A stretch of 64,000 bases of DNA from Desulfobacterales bacterium (GCA_030066985.1 JASJAN010000021.1:1-64000), one strand, 5' to 3'. Shown: positions 44,882 to 53,814, counted from the stretch's first letter. Numbers and translations: made by a program. Notes: a model not told the origin generated them from the sequence alone.

Positions 44882-45943
44882 ATGAAAATACTGGCCCTTA
44901 ACTCCAGCCCCCGCACCGGGGGGCAAAGCCAAACCGAACTGATGCTCAATCATCTTGTCGAAGGTATGCAAGACGCAGGCGCAGAGGTGGAAGTCGTCAA
45001 TCTGCGTGAAAAAAAAATCAACTATTGCATCGGTTGCTACACCTGCTGGACCAAAACCCCCGGTAAATGTCTGCACAAAGACGACATGACCAAAGAACTG
45101 TTCCCCAAGTGGCTTGATTCGGATATAGCGGTTTATGCGACGCCCTTGTATAACTATACCCTCAACGCCGAGATGAAGGCTTTCATGGAGCGCACGATCC
45201 CATTTTTAGAACCCTTTATTGAACAACAAGGCAACCGCAGTGCGCACCCCCTGCGCTACACCCCTCCCGATGCGGTTGTGCTGTCGGTGGCGGGCTTTAT
45301 TGAGATGTCCGTTTTTGATCAGCTTTCACACTATGTCCAATTTTTACTGGACCGCCGCAACCAACTATTGGCTGAAATATATCGCCCAGCGGCAGAAATA
45401 TTATATCGGGATAAGGACGCAAAAGCAGCGGTACTTGCGGCAACGGTTCAGGCTGGGAGCGAATTGGTTGACTCCCGGCAAGTTTCCGCTGAAACGTTGC
45501 AACAGATCCAACAGCCTTTCATTGATTTTCAAACATTTGCCCTGACAAGTAATGTATTCTGGAAGACTTGTGTTGCCGAAGGTGTTACACCCAAAGAATT
45601 CCGCGAGAAAAATCTGGTTCCAAGGCCGGATACCATCGAAAGCTTTATGAGGACCTTCCCCATGGGGCTGAATAAGGAAGCCGTCGGTGAAGAGAAGAAA
45701 ATTTTGCAATTTCATTTTTCAGATGAAGTGACCGATGCTTGCCACTTCATCATTGAAAAAGATAATGTATTTGCTGAACAAGGTCACGCAGAGAATCCCG
45801 ACATCACCATTGTGACACCTTTTGAATTATGGATGGATATCATGACGCGCAAAGCCGATGGACAGCAAATGTTTATGGAGCAAAAATATACCGTTAGCGG
45901 TGACCTGGAATTGATGATTCAATTATTTCAAAAAGAAAGCTGA
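44882..45943 (+). CDS. NADPH-dependent FMN reductase-like protein with SCP2 domain
   Basis: The N-terminal flavodoxin-like fold (about 1-190) starts KILALNSSPRTGGQSQTELM and has a Cys set YCIGCYTCWTKTPGKC (about 50-65), as in iron-sulfur flavoproteins. From about 250 a SCP2-like sterol-carrier domain follows (ILQFHFSDEVTDACHFII, YTVSGDLELMIQLFQ). It probably reduces a hydrophobic or disulfide substrate with FMN. The fusion is unusual. A GGAGG site precedes ATG 44882. Confidence 0.8.
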   Translation: MKILALNSSPRTGGQSQTELMLNHLVEGMQDAGAEVEVVNLREKKINYCIGCYTCWTKTPGKCLHKDDMTKELFPKWLDSDIAVYATPLYNYTLNAEMKAFMERTIPFLEPFIEQQGNRSAHPLRYTPPDAVVLSVAGFIEMSVFDQLSHYVQFLLDRRNQLLAEIYRPAAEILYRDKDAKAAVLAATVQAGSELVDSRQVSAETLQQIQQPFIDFQTFALTSNVFWKTCVAEGVTPKEFREKNLVPRPDTIESFMRTFPMGLNKEAVGEEKKILQFHFSDEVTDACHFIIEKDNVFAEQGHAENPDITIVTPFELWMDIMTRKADGQQMFMEQKYTVSGDLELMIQLFQKES

Positions 45944-45981
45944 TTCAAATTAATAGACGGCTTTTTATCGCTTTTAGCCAG

Positions 45982-46728
45982 ATGGTGAAAAAAATGGGAA
46001 GACCCCTTGAAGAAAAATCATCAGTTAAGGACATCAAGAAAAGATTTGACCGGGATGTCGAACGTTTTTCTAATCTTGAAAACGGAGCCACAACCATAAT
46101 GGATGCCCCCCTGGCCATGGAGTTAATCAGCCGGGCAGCGGTTGGGTCTACCCGAACTATCCAGCGCGTTTTGGACATCGGCTGCGGCGCGGGTAATAAC
46201 ACCCTAAAGCTGTCTGAATACGTCAGCCCGTTTGATGTTGATCTGGTGGACCTTAGCCACCCTATGCTGGAAAAAGCCCATGAGCGCATCGCAGCCGTCA
46301 ATCGCGGTAATATCAGAACGTTACAGGGCGATTTTCGTGAAATTGAGCTGCCCGCACACCACTATAATGTCATTCTAGCAGCAGCTGTTTTGCATCATTT
46401 ACGGGATAAAAAAGATTGGGAGGCTGTATTTAAAAAAATCTTTGGGCTGACGGCTTCGGGCGGCAGCGTCTGGATTACGGACCTGGTGTCCCATGAGACG
46501 GAGCCTATCCAGGAACTGATGTGGCAACGGTATGGTGACTATCTTTACTCGCTGGGCGGTGATGACTATCGCGCGAAGGTCTTTGACTATATCGACAAGG
46601 AAGATTCACCTCGACCCGTCACCTACCAGTTGGCGCTTCTGCGCAAAGTCGGATTCGACCGTGTCGAGCTTTTGCATAAAAATGCCTGTTTTGCCGCGTT
46701 TGGCGCCATCAGGGAAGCACGTTTATAA
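45982..46728 (+). CDS. Class I SAM-dependent methyltransferase
   Basis: A 248-residue Rossmann methyltransferase. The SAM-binding motif I is RVLDIGCGAGNNTLKL (about residue 63), motif II DLVDLSHPMLEKAH and motif IV VILAAAVLHHLRDK. The substrate is not defined. It follows the flavoprotein-SCP2 gene by about 40 bases and may share its transcript. Confidence 0.82.
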   Translation: MVKKMGRPLEEKSSVKDIKKRFDRDVERFSNLENGATTIMDAPLAMELISRAAVGSTRTIQRVLDIGCGAGNNTLKLSEYVSPFDVDLVDLSHPMLEKAHERIAAVNRGNIRTLQGDFREIELPAHHYNVILAAAVLHHLRDKKDWEAVFKKIFGLTASGGSVWITDLVSHETEPIQELMWQRYGDYLYSLGGDDYRAKVFDYIDKEDSPRPVTYQLALLRKVGFDRVELLHKNACFAAFGAIREARL

Positions 46729-46749
46729 AATCAGAGTGTTGATATACCC

Positions 46750-47085
46750 ATGGGTCGCCTTAAATCGATATCCTGGTTTATCTTTTGCCTGCTGGGACTT
46801 TCCGGTTTCGGGGTCATCGTTGCCGAAGTTCTCAAAAAATGGCATTTCATCAGTGAAGATCTGAGTGTCGTTTGGGTTGTCGCGCCAATCCTAATTCTTT
46901 ATATTGTTCAACAAGCCACCCAATCATCTTATGTCAGACGCTACTTCAATCTATCTTCGCACTTCGTCAGCCGCTCGAGAACCATCATCAATATCATTTT
47001 GGTCATCCTGGGGGTTTTTGCATTGATCAGCCTGCCATTTCTCTGGTACGGCGTTATTGAAGAGCTGGCATCACAAAAACATTAA
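46750..47085 (+). CDS. Small multi-pass membrane protein, unknown
   Basis: A 111-residue protein with three hydrophobic helices (about 8-28, 39-55 and 81-101). No family was recognised. It lies 21 bases after the methyltransferase and is probably in the same operon. Confidence 0.6.
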   Translation: MGRLKSISWFIFCLLGLSGFGVIVAEVLKKWHFISEDLSVVWVVAPILILYIVQQATQSSYVRRYFNLSSHFVSRSRTIINIILVILGVFALISLPFLWYGVIEELASQKH

Positions 47086-47095
47086 TACCTGTATC

Positions 47096-47290
47096 TTGCA
47101 TGAAAATTAATGAATAATTTAAACGCCATTGATGGCGGTGGGTCTAATTATCTGTAATCGCAAGACAAGTTCTCTACGTGTCAAAGGATTTTTTTTCATT
47201 ATATCTGATAGCTGTTTTGTTGTATGTCTTGAATTTGTTTAACTTACTGTCTTAACATGGCTTTTTATTTTCACATTAATTTTCATGCAA
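47096..47290. repeat. Palindromic element, family B, copy 1
   Basis: The ends are exact inverted 17-mers TTGCATGAAAATTAATG (47096-47112) and CATTAATTTTCATGCAA (47274-47290), with about 160 bases inside. A second element with near-identical ends is at 56486-56615. The two differ in their interiors, so it resembles a non-autonomous element defined by its ends. It fills the gap before trxB. Confidence 0.7.
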
Positions 47291-47300
47291 AATCAAATTT

Positions 47301-48248
47301 TTATAAATTTTCAGCCGCCCGTTTAACTTCAACGTAATAAGCCGCTGCCAACGCTGCGGTGCAGCCGTCAGCTGCCGATAGCACGATTTGGCGCGCGTAT
47401 TTTTCCCTTACATCACCGACAGCAAACACACCGGGCAGATTGGTTTCACACTTTTCATCGGTACACACATACCCGTCGGGATTGACTTTGGTGCCGGCGG
47501 GCACCAGCTGGTTGCTGGGGTCAAACCCGATAAAGATAAAAACCCCATCTGTGGCCAACTTTCGCGTTTCACCGGTCTGGGTGTTCTGCAACGCAACGGC
47601 GCTGACTTGATCGGCATGTGAATCAATGGATGTGACAATGGAATCCCAGAGAATCTCAATTTTTTTGTCAGCCATCACACGCTGCTGCAAGATCGAACTG
47701 GCCCGTAAGGCATCCCGCCGATGAACCAGATATACCTTGGCAGTAATTTTGGAAAGATACAGCGCTTCTTCTGCGGCCGTGTCACCGCCGCCAACCACCA
47801 CAACGGTTTTGTTACGAAAAAAGAAACCATCACACACCGCACAGTATGAGACACCCTTGCCGTATAATTCATCTTCGCCCGGAATGTTCAGTTTGCGAGG
47901 CTGGCCACCAGCAGCCAAAATCACCGTATGCGATTTAAGGCGCTCGTCGTTATCCAGCGCCATGGTATGCCAATCAAGACCCGGTTCCAAGGCGGTGACT
48001 TCCTGGGAAAGGACCTCCAAGTTGTAGGATTTGGCATGGTCCAGAAATTTTTCAGACAGATCAAAGCCGTTAATATTTTTAAATCCGGGATAGTTTTCAA
48101 TGGCGTCGGTCTGCGTCATCTGTCCGCCAGCAGCGGCTTTTTCAATTAAAACCGTGCGCATCGATGCTCTGAGGGCATATATGGCGGCTGATAGGCCGGC
48201 GGGACCGCCACCGATAATAACAAGGTCATAATATTCACGATTTGCCAT
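47301..48248 (-). CDS. trxB: Thioredoxin-disulfide reductase
   Basis: NADPH-dependent flavoenzyme that reduces thioredoxin. FAD motif IIGGGPAGLSAAIYAL (residue 10), redox pair CAVCDGFF (about 138), NADPH motif VVGGGDTAAEEALYL (about 154) and the C-terminal FAVGDVREKYARQIVLSAADG (split by length, about 278-298). The length of 315 is normal. A GGAGG ribosome binding site lies upstream of ATG 48248. Confidence 0.95.
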   Translation of the reverse strand: MANREYYDLVIIGGGPAGLSAAIYALRASMRTVLIEKAAAGGQMTQTDAIENYPGFKNINGFDLSEKFLDHAKSYNLEVLSQEVTALEPGLDWHTMALDNDERLKSHTVILAAGGQPRKLNIPGEDELYGKGVSYCAVCDGFFFRNKTVVVVGGGDTAAEEALYLSKITAKVYLVHRRDALRASSILQQRVMADKKIEILWDSIVTSIDSHADQVSAVALQNTQTGETRKLATDGVFIFIGFDPSNQLVPAGTKVNPDGYVCTDEKCETNLPGVFAVGDVREKYARQIVLSAADGCTAALAAAYYVEVKRAAENL

Positions 48249-48706
48249 ATTTTTTCCTCCTTGAGTAGGCGCCGGCAGGTCCGATCGACCTTTGCTGTAA
48301 GACCAGCGCTAAAAATATCCTGTGCATCGCTATCTTCGATAACATGCTGAAATAATATGTACTCATTCCAATAAAAAGATGGCTGAGCAGTCAGTTAAGA
48401 TGACCCTATCCCTCTTTGCCATATAACTAAAAATGAATAAAAATTCAAACAATTATAGATATCTATGATTATACACGACCCGCAAAAATTTGGCTGATTG
48501 ATGATGAGATGTTGACCTTATCTTGGAATTTAGTGTAACTTAAATTGGTTTAACGTTTCGTATATGTATTCAGCACTGGTCATTTGCAAATTTCTTGGAT
48601 CCCCGAAACGGCCCGCTGATATCATTGGGTTTTGTGCAGCGATCTGCCGGACCGTGATCCAAAATTTGCCCTGCGCTGCAATCAACAAAAAGTGCTAAGG
48701 TGCGCC
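48249..48706. other. Divergent intergenic region trxB / M20 peptidase
   Basis: About 458 bases with no supported gene. It holds the two promoter regions of divergent genes; A+T-rich in its middle (48360-48560). No clear operator, hairpin or repeat was recognised. Confidence 0.5.
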
Positions 48707-49867
48707 ATGGCAAACTTTTTTGAACAATTACCCGACCTTGTCAATAAAATAAAATCTCTGCGCGAAATCATTATCACCAATATCGTGTTGATCGGCCAAA
48801 CCCCGGCGCCGACATTTCGCGAAAAAAAGCGTAGCAAACTGTTCATGGAGCGCTTGGCCGAATTTCAGGTAGACGAAGTCACCACCGATGGCTATCGCAA
48901 CCCGATCGGCATTATTCGTGGAACTGATGCCAGCAAGCCACCCATTTTTGTTCTGGCCCATATGGACACGTTTTATGAAAAAAATCGCCCGCTAAATTAC
49001 ACCATCAAAGAAAACACCATCACCGGCCCCGGGCTGTTGGACAACTCGTTGGGTGTCGGTGTGATCACATCTTTACCGGCCATATTTAAACAATTGGATA
49101 TCTCTTTTGAATCCGATATTGTGCTGGCCGGTACCATCCAATCCATTGGCAAGGGAAATCTGCGCGGCGTCAGACATCTGCTAAAAACATGGCCCACTCC
49201 CATCAGGGGCGGCATCTGTGTTGAAGGCATTGAATTGGGACGCCTCAATTATTATTCGGATGGAATGATCCGGGGCGAAATTGGGTGCACTATTTCTGAT
49301 GAAAGAAATCGACTGAACGAATACACACCCAATGCGATCATCGTTGTAAATGAGGTCATCAACGAGATCATGAACTTGAAGCTTTCCCAAAGGCCCCGGT
49401 CAAGAATCGTCATCGGGCGAATCAACGGTGGTGCCAATCACGGCAGACTGGCTCCCGAAGCAAATCTGGGGTTCGAGATACGCAGTGACTCCTATAAAGT
49501 CGTTAAAAATCTATTCGGAGAAATTCGAGACATTGTTGAAGGCATTGGTCACAGATATGAAGCCGATATTAATTTGAAAACCATCAGTAACCTGAGGGCT
49601 TCGCGCCTGAAGCACAACCACCCGCTGGTGAAACAGGCGGCATCGGTCCTAAACGCTTTGGGCATTAAACCGATTACCAAGCCGACAGAATCTGCGCTGT
49701 CTATTTTTCTTTCGCGCAAGATTCCAGCCGTTACGCTGGGCGTCACCAACGGCGAGAACCGCTACAAGGAAAACGCCACAATGGAAATTGAGCCCATGTA
49801 CCGGGGAATTGCTCAGGTTATCGGCGTATTGAAGGCAATCGACAGTGGGGTGTGCGATGAACATTAA
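48707..49867 (+). CDS. M20/M42-like zinc metallopeptidase
   Basis: A 386-residue protein with the zinc-peptidase pattern: FVLAHMDTFYEKN (about residue 85), GPGLLDNSLGVGVITSL (about 106) and ANHGRLAPEANLGFEIR (about 245). The active-site Glu after the second motif is not seen in its usual form. Which peptide or amide is cut is unknown. ATG 48707 has AAGGTG before it. The end overlaps gpgS by 11 bases, so the two are translated together. Confidence 0.72.
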   Translation: MANFFEQLPDLVNKIKSLREIIITNIVLIGQTPAPTFREKKRSKLFMERLAEFQVDEVTTDGYRNPIGIIRGTDASKPPIFVLAHMDTFYEKNRPLNYTIKENTITGPGLLDNSLGVGVITSLPAIFKQLDISFESDIVLAGTIQSIGKGNLRGVRHLLKTWPTPIRGGICVEGIELGRLNYYSDGMIRGEIGCTISDERNRLNEYTPNAIIVVNEVINEIMNLKLSQRPRSRIVIGRINGGANHGRLAPEANLGFEIRSDSYKVVKNLFGEIRDIVEGIGHRYEADINLKTISNLRASRLKHNHPLVKQAASVLNALGIKPITKPTESALSIFLSRKIPAVTLGVTNGENRYKENATMEIEPMYRGIAQVIGVLKAIDSGVCDEH

Positions 49868-50861
49868 ATGGCTTGAGAAAAATACGTTTCATTATTCGGA
49901 CTTCAAGGATCTGAACAGATTGGTCGACGCAAAGTCCAAAAAGAACCTTAAAATTTCCCTGTGTCTGCCGACGCTTAATGAAGAAAAGACCATTGCCAAA
50001 GAAATCATCATCATGAAATCAGAGCTGATGACCCGCTATCCATTGCTGGATGAAATCGTGGTCATCGATTCCGGCTCAAACGATCGAACCTGCGACATTG
50101 CCCAGCAATACGGCGCTGATGTTTATCAGGCCTCTGATATCTTACCTCACCTGGAACCTTATAAAGGCAAAGGCGAAAATCTCTGGAAAGCCCTTTTTAT
50201 TACCAAGGGGGATGTTATCGTTTACCTGGATGCCGACATCAAAAATATTCATCATCGCTTTGCGTATGGTCTGCTGGGCCCATTGCTGCTTAATGACGAC
50301 ATTAAATTTGTAAAAGCATTTTACGATCGGCCGATTTCAATCGGCAAAAAGAAGATGCGCCCCACCGGAGGCGGCCGTGTTACAGAGCTGGTTATCCGCC
50401 CGCTGTTTTCGTTATTTTTTCCAGAACTCACCCAATTAATTCAACCGCTTTCAGGAGAATATGCCGGTTTCCGCGAAGTATTTGAACGCATCCCGTTTCC
50501 CATCGGCTACGGGGTTGAAACCAGCATGAATATGGATATTTACGAAAAGTGGGGCCTGGATGTCATGGCTCAAGTCGATCTGGATCGTCGCATACATCGT
50601 AATCAAGATACCAAAGCCTTAGGGCGGATGGCCTTTGTCATTTTGAAAACCTTTATCAATCGCAAAATCCGCATGGGGCTAATCGATCTAAGAGATGAAC
50701 TATTTACTGAGATGATTCAATACAACCTTGTTAATGATAAGTATGAACCTGATATTTTCAAAATAGAAGGTCATGAGCGGCCTCCAATCATTGAAATTCC
50801 TGAGTACCGTGAAAAATTCGAAGTTGACCCCCAACAGATGAAAGAATTCCAGGAGGCCTAA
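49857..50861 (+). CDS. gpgS: Glucosyl-3-phosphoglycerate synthase
   Basis: GT81-type glycosyltransferase that joins NDP-glucose and 3-phosphoglycerate, the first step to glucosylglycerate, a compatible solute. Motifs: ISLCLPTLNEEKTIAKEI (about residue 38), EIVVIDSGSNDRT (about 67), VYLDADIKNI (DxD, about 122) and PLSGEYAGFREVF (about 198). The phosphatase GpgP that should follow is not in this window. It overlaps the peptidase gene by 11 bases and abuts moaA. Confidence 0.85.
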   Translation: MNIKWLEKNTFHYSDFKDLNRLVDAKSKKNLKISLCLPTLNEEKTIAKEIIIMKSELMTRYPLLDEIVVIDSGSNDRTCDIAQQYGADVYQASDILPHLEPYKGKGENLWKALFITKGDVIVYLDADIKNIHHRFAYGLLGPLLLNDDIKFVKAFYDRPISIGKKKMRPTGGGRVTELVIRPLFSLFFPELTQLIQPLSGEYAGFREVFERIPFPIGYGVETSMNMDIYEKWGLDVMAQVDLDRRIHRNQDTKALGRMAFVILKTFINRKIRMGLIDLRDELFTEMIQYNLVNDKYEPDIFKIEGHERPPIIEIPEYREKFEVDPQQMKEFQEA

Positions 50862-50864
50862 TTG
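50851..50864 (+). promoter_or_regulatory. Ribosome binding site fixing a TTG start for moaA
   Basis: AGGAGG at 50851-50856 is 5 bases before TTG 50862, right after the gpgS stop (50859-50861). The next ATG (50883) lacks a site, so TTG is the likely start. The site overlaps the end of gpgS. Confidence 0.65.
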
Positions 50865-51881
50865 CAATCCGAATTCGACATAATGGCATCAAAACCATCC
50901 AAGCTAATTGACAGCTGCAACCGCCATTTGAATTACCTGCGAATATCCATAACCGACCGTTGCAACCTGCAGTGCCGTTATTGCGTGCCACAAGAATTAA
51001 TTCCCAAACTGTCTCACGCTGATATATTGACCTACGAAGAGATCTTAAGGGTCGTTCGCGTGGCCACCCGTCTGGGTATATCTAAAGTACGCATTACCGG
51101 GGGTGAGCCGCTGGTCAGAAAAGGTGTTTATAATTTTTTGCATAAATTGGTTGCCACTGAAGGTCTCAAAGATGTGTCATTGACCACCAATGGCGTTTAT
51201 TTGAATGAGAACATCGAAAAAATCCAGGCCGCCGGTATATCCAGAATCAATATCAGCCTTGATACACTCAGTCGATCGAAATATCACGATATTACCGGTT
51301 TTGATAGATTTGAACGGGTCTGGCAAGGAATCGAAACGGCCCATCGAGCGGGGTTTTACCCGATAAAGCTAAATATAGTCGCCTTGCGGGGCGTCAACGA
51401 CGATGAGCTTGTTGATATGGCGCGCCTCTCTTTTCAATCTCCGTTTCATGTCCGCTTTATTGAATACATGCCCATCGGCCAGGCCGATTTTAGTCCGGAT
51501 CCACCGCTACTGGTTCCGGAAATAAAAGATCGTATCAGCGTGCTCGGCAATCTGGAGCCGATACGGGAAATCACCCATGACGGGCCGGCCCAGCGTTATC
51601 AATATACAGATGCCAAGGGTGAGGTCGGTTTTATTCCGGCAATTAGCCAGCATTTTTGCGACAGATGCAATCGACTCAGACTGACTGCCAGTGGTCAACT
51701 CAGACCTTGCCTGCTGAGTGATCGTCAAGAAAATTTGAAAAAAGTGATCAGAGAAAATGGTTCGGACAATGATTTGGCGCAAATCTTTCTGAATACCGTC
51801 ATACATAAGCCTTCAAATCATAACTTGGCGCCTCAAAAGTCGGCACATGTCTGTGGGCAAATGCGCGCCATCGGGGGATAA
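50862..51881 (+). CDS. moaA: GTP 3',8-cyclase (molybdopterin biosynthesis)
   Basis: Radical-SAM enzyme forming 3',8-cyclo-GTP, the first step to molybdenum cofactor. N-terminal Fe-S cluster motif CNLQCRYC (about residue 33), GGEPLVRKG (about 85), and the second cluster region CDRCNRLRLTASGQLRPC (about 267-284). The length of 339 includes the TTG start. No other moa gene is adjacent; the product feeds Mo/W enzymes such as formate dehydrogenase, themselves often selenoproteins. Confidence 0.93.
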   Translation: MQSEFDIMASKPSKLIDSCNRHLNYLRISITDRCNLQCRYCVPQELIPKLSHADILTYEEILRVVRVATRLGISKVRITGGEPLVRKGVYNFLHKLVATEGLKDVSLTTNGVYLNENIEKIQAAGISRINISLDTLSRSKYHDITGFDRFERVWQGIETAHRAGFYPIKLNIVALRGVNDDELVDMARLSFQSPFHVRFIEYMPIGQADFSPDPPLLVPEIKDRISVLGNLEPIREITHDGPAQRYQYTDAKGEVGFIPAISQHFCDRCNRLRLTASGQLRPCLLSDRQENLKKVIRENGSDNDLAQIFLNTVIHKPSNHNLAPQKSAHVCGQMRAIGG

Positions 51882-51887
51882 CAAAAA

Positions 51888-51955
51888 AAGCCCGGATCGC
51901 AGCAGTGGGAGGCTACATTTACTCACGCACGTGTCATTGGATGCAATCCGGGCTT
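51888..51955 (+). terminator. Hairpin after moaA (terminator-like)
   Basis: AAGCCCGGAT (51888-51897) pairs with ATCCGGGCTT (51946-51955) across a 48-base loop. An A run precedes it but there is no strong T run after, so termination is uncertain. Confidence 0.4.
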
Positions 51956-51962
51956 AAAGCGG

Positions 51963-52019
51963 TAAGCCTGGAGGAGTTTGTGGTGCTCAGTTAAGATGCC
52001 ACAACGTATCACAGGCTTA
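51963..52019 (+). other. Two-tier stem-loop upstream of the adenosine-specific kinase gene
   Basis: TAAGCCTG (51963-51970) pairs with CAGGCTTA (52012-52019); inside, TTGTGG (51978-51983) pairs with CCACAA (51999-52004). It lies about 110 bases before the start at 52130. It could be leader RNA or the tail of the moaA transcript. Confidence 0.4.
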
Positions 52020-52129
52020 TAAAAATGAGCAATTATCAGACCCACGCACGCAGGTCAAGATTTATTTTTACACGCCGGCAATTTTTTGTTTTATGAAAAA
52101 AGGACAACATTTTCACGCTGGAGGGTTTT

Positions 52130-52612
52130 ATGGAAATCACTACCGTTAAAATCGAAAATCCGGCAGGACTCAATTTTATCCTGGGCCAGTCTCATTTTAT
52201 CAAGACCGTTGAAGACATCTATGAAACCATGGTGACCACAGTCCCCATGGCAAAATTTGCTGTGGCCTTCTGCGAAGCATCAGATGTATGCCTGATCCGG
52301 CATGCTGCCACAGATGATGCCCTTTTGGAACTGGCACAGCAAAACGCCCTTAATCTATCTGCCGGGCACAGCTTTATTATTTTTATGAAGGATCTTTTCC
52401 CCATTAACGTCTTGAATGCGATTAAAAATGTGCCCGAAGTCTGTCGAATCTTTTGCGCCACTGCAAATCCGGTTGAGGTCATTATCGCTGAAACCGAGCT
52501 GGGACGCGGAATTTTGGGTGTCATTGATGGATATAAATCTAAAGGCATTGAAAATGAGGCGGATATCGAGGTTCGCAAGGAATTTCTGAGAAAAATCGGC
52601 TATAAACAATAA
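52130..52612 (+). CDS. Adenosine-specific kinase (DUF355 family)
   Basis: A 160-residue protein with ITTVKIENPAGLNFILGQSH at the N-terminus and FCATANPVEVIIAETELG (about 105-122), matching the small adenosine-specific kinase family known from archaea and some bacteria. It may phosphorylate adenosine; biochemical support in bacteria is thin. A GGAGGG site precedes ATG 52130. Confidence 0.82.
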   Translation: MEITTVKIENPAGLNFILGQSHFIKTVEDIYETMVTTVPMAKFAVAFCEASDVCLIRHAATDDALLELAQQNALNLSAGHSFIIFMKDLFPINVLNAIKNVPEVCRIFCATANPVEVIIAETELGRGILGVIDGYKSKGIENEADIEVRKEFLRKIGYKQ

Positions 52613-52729
52613 CATAAGCCCTTATAAAAATAACCTATTAATATTACTCTATATTTATTTTCAAAACCGATTGCTTTTTTCTTTGACTTCTTTGGGCTTT
52701 GGGTTTATTTGTCAGTTGGTCACCATCTC

Positions 52730-52757
52730 TAAAATGGTGTCGGCCAACACCATTTTA
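52730..52757. other. Perfect hairpin upstream of the PilZ gene
   Basis: TAAAATGGTGT (52730-52740) and ACACCATTTTA (52747-52757) form an 11-base-pair stem with loop CGGCCA. It is 53 bases before the PilZ start. It may be an operator or an RNA stem; there is no T run. Confidence 0.5.
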
Positions 52758-52810
52758 CGAAGCGATTGCAAAACGATTGGGATGTCGCATCCAGGTGGAA
52801 GGGGGCATGA

Positions 52811-53119
52811 ATGATAGATTCAGAGCAACGCGGCGCGGCGCGTGTAAAGCACACCGCCAATATCCTGCTTGAAAATTTACCGGCAGGAACCCATTATAAA
52901 GCTAAAATGTATAACTACAGCCGCGGTGGTATGTATTTCGAGTCCGATTATGCGCCGCTGCCCGGATCTGAAATTTATATTGGCATCGAGCGTTCACCTT
53001 ATGATGCCAGCCCTGATATCTATCGGGTGCAGGTTCGATGGCGCAGAGAGCTGGCCGCCAAAAATTCCGATTATACATTCGGTGTGGGCGTCAAATATCA
53101 CTATCCCATCGAGCCCTAG
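52811..53119 (+). CDS. PilZ domain protein
   Basis: A 102-residue cyclic-di-GMP receptor-type protein. Arg-rich N-terminus (SEQRGAARVKHTANILLE) and the D/NxSxxG-type motif NYSRGGMYFES (about residue 37) fit PilZ, then a beta-barrel IEVQ/RVQVRWRREL region and FGVGVKYH. It likely binds c-di-GMP and acts on motility or surface traits. AAGGGGG gives a ribosome binding site before ATG 52811. Confidence 0.82.
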   Translation: MIDSEQRGAARVKHTANILLENLPAGTHYKAKMYNYSRGGMYFESDYAPLPGSEIYIGIERSPYDASPDIYRVQVRWRRELAAKNSDYTFGVGVKYHYPIEP

Positions 53120-53500
53120 TACCAGGAAAGCCGACACCCGCCGCCCTCATCAAGCAGCACCGGCCATTCATAGTCCATTGGCCGCTTCCCGGCTCCAATC
53201 GAATGGATGCTACGCCTCAGATATTAAACCTTGACGCTTTTCTGCCAAATTGAAATCTAGATCTTGATCTCACGCAGCAAAATAGCGAGTTCGATGGCTG
53301 CAATTCAGCACGATCACAGCCCTAAAGAGGGTTGTCTTAAGGCAGATAAATTAAATTTATTGTGATATCAATATAATACAATAGATTTTCCTTGTCTTGC
53401 TTGACTGCCTGCAATAAAGTGTTACCGTAATTTTACCCGTATACCTTTTAGCTACCGTAAATATCGATAACGTAAGGCATTGGAGACGAAGGGAGCGATC
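53120..53500. other. Intergenic region after the PilZ gene
   Basis: About 380 bases with no supported gene. TTGTCT followed by 17 bases and TAAAGT (about 53393-53421) could be a promoter for the next gene; the pair is weak. Confidence 0.4.
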
Positions 53501-53803
53501 ATGGAGGTAAAAGACTACTGCAAAGCAATGTTGGCTGAAGCGTCTGGGTGGAAAGAAAAGCTCGAAGCGATGAAAAAGGTCGCAGACAGTTATGGAACGG
53601 AGCAAAGGGAAAAAATACTTCCCCTGATCGGACAGATAGAGCAAGAGGTTACTAATGCACAGTTGCGTGTGCAAAAGCTTGAAACAGAGTGCCCTTCTGA
53701 CTGGTCACCACTGAAAAATGAACTCGACGATCTTTTCGGCACCATCGGAAGTAGTGTAGACCGCGCCTGGCGCGACCTGGCTCCTGGTGAGGTCGGCGGA
53801 TAG
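53501..53803 (+). CDS. Small coiled-coil hypothetical protein
   Basis: A 100-residue cytosolic helical protein, mostly one coiled coil (about 5-65), ending RAWRDLAPGEVGG. No family was recognised. GGGAG lies 7 bases before ATG 53501, and the shape resembles short conserved proteins next to stress genes, but this is weak. Confidence 0.6.
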   Translation: MEVKDYCKAMLAEASGWKEKLEAMKKVADSYGTEQREKILPLIGQIEQEVTNAQLRVQKLETECPSDWSPLKNELDDLFGTIGSSVDRAWRDLAPGEVGG

Positions 53804-53814
53804 AAAATTTCAGG

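Noticed and set aside
51888-52020. Molybdenum-cofactor (Moco) riboswitch
   Set aside because: The structured region is downstream of moaA, not upstream of a moa or mod gene, and the stems do not match what I recall of the motif.
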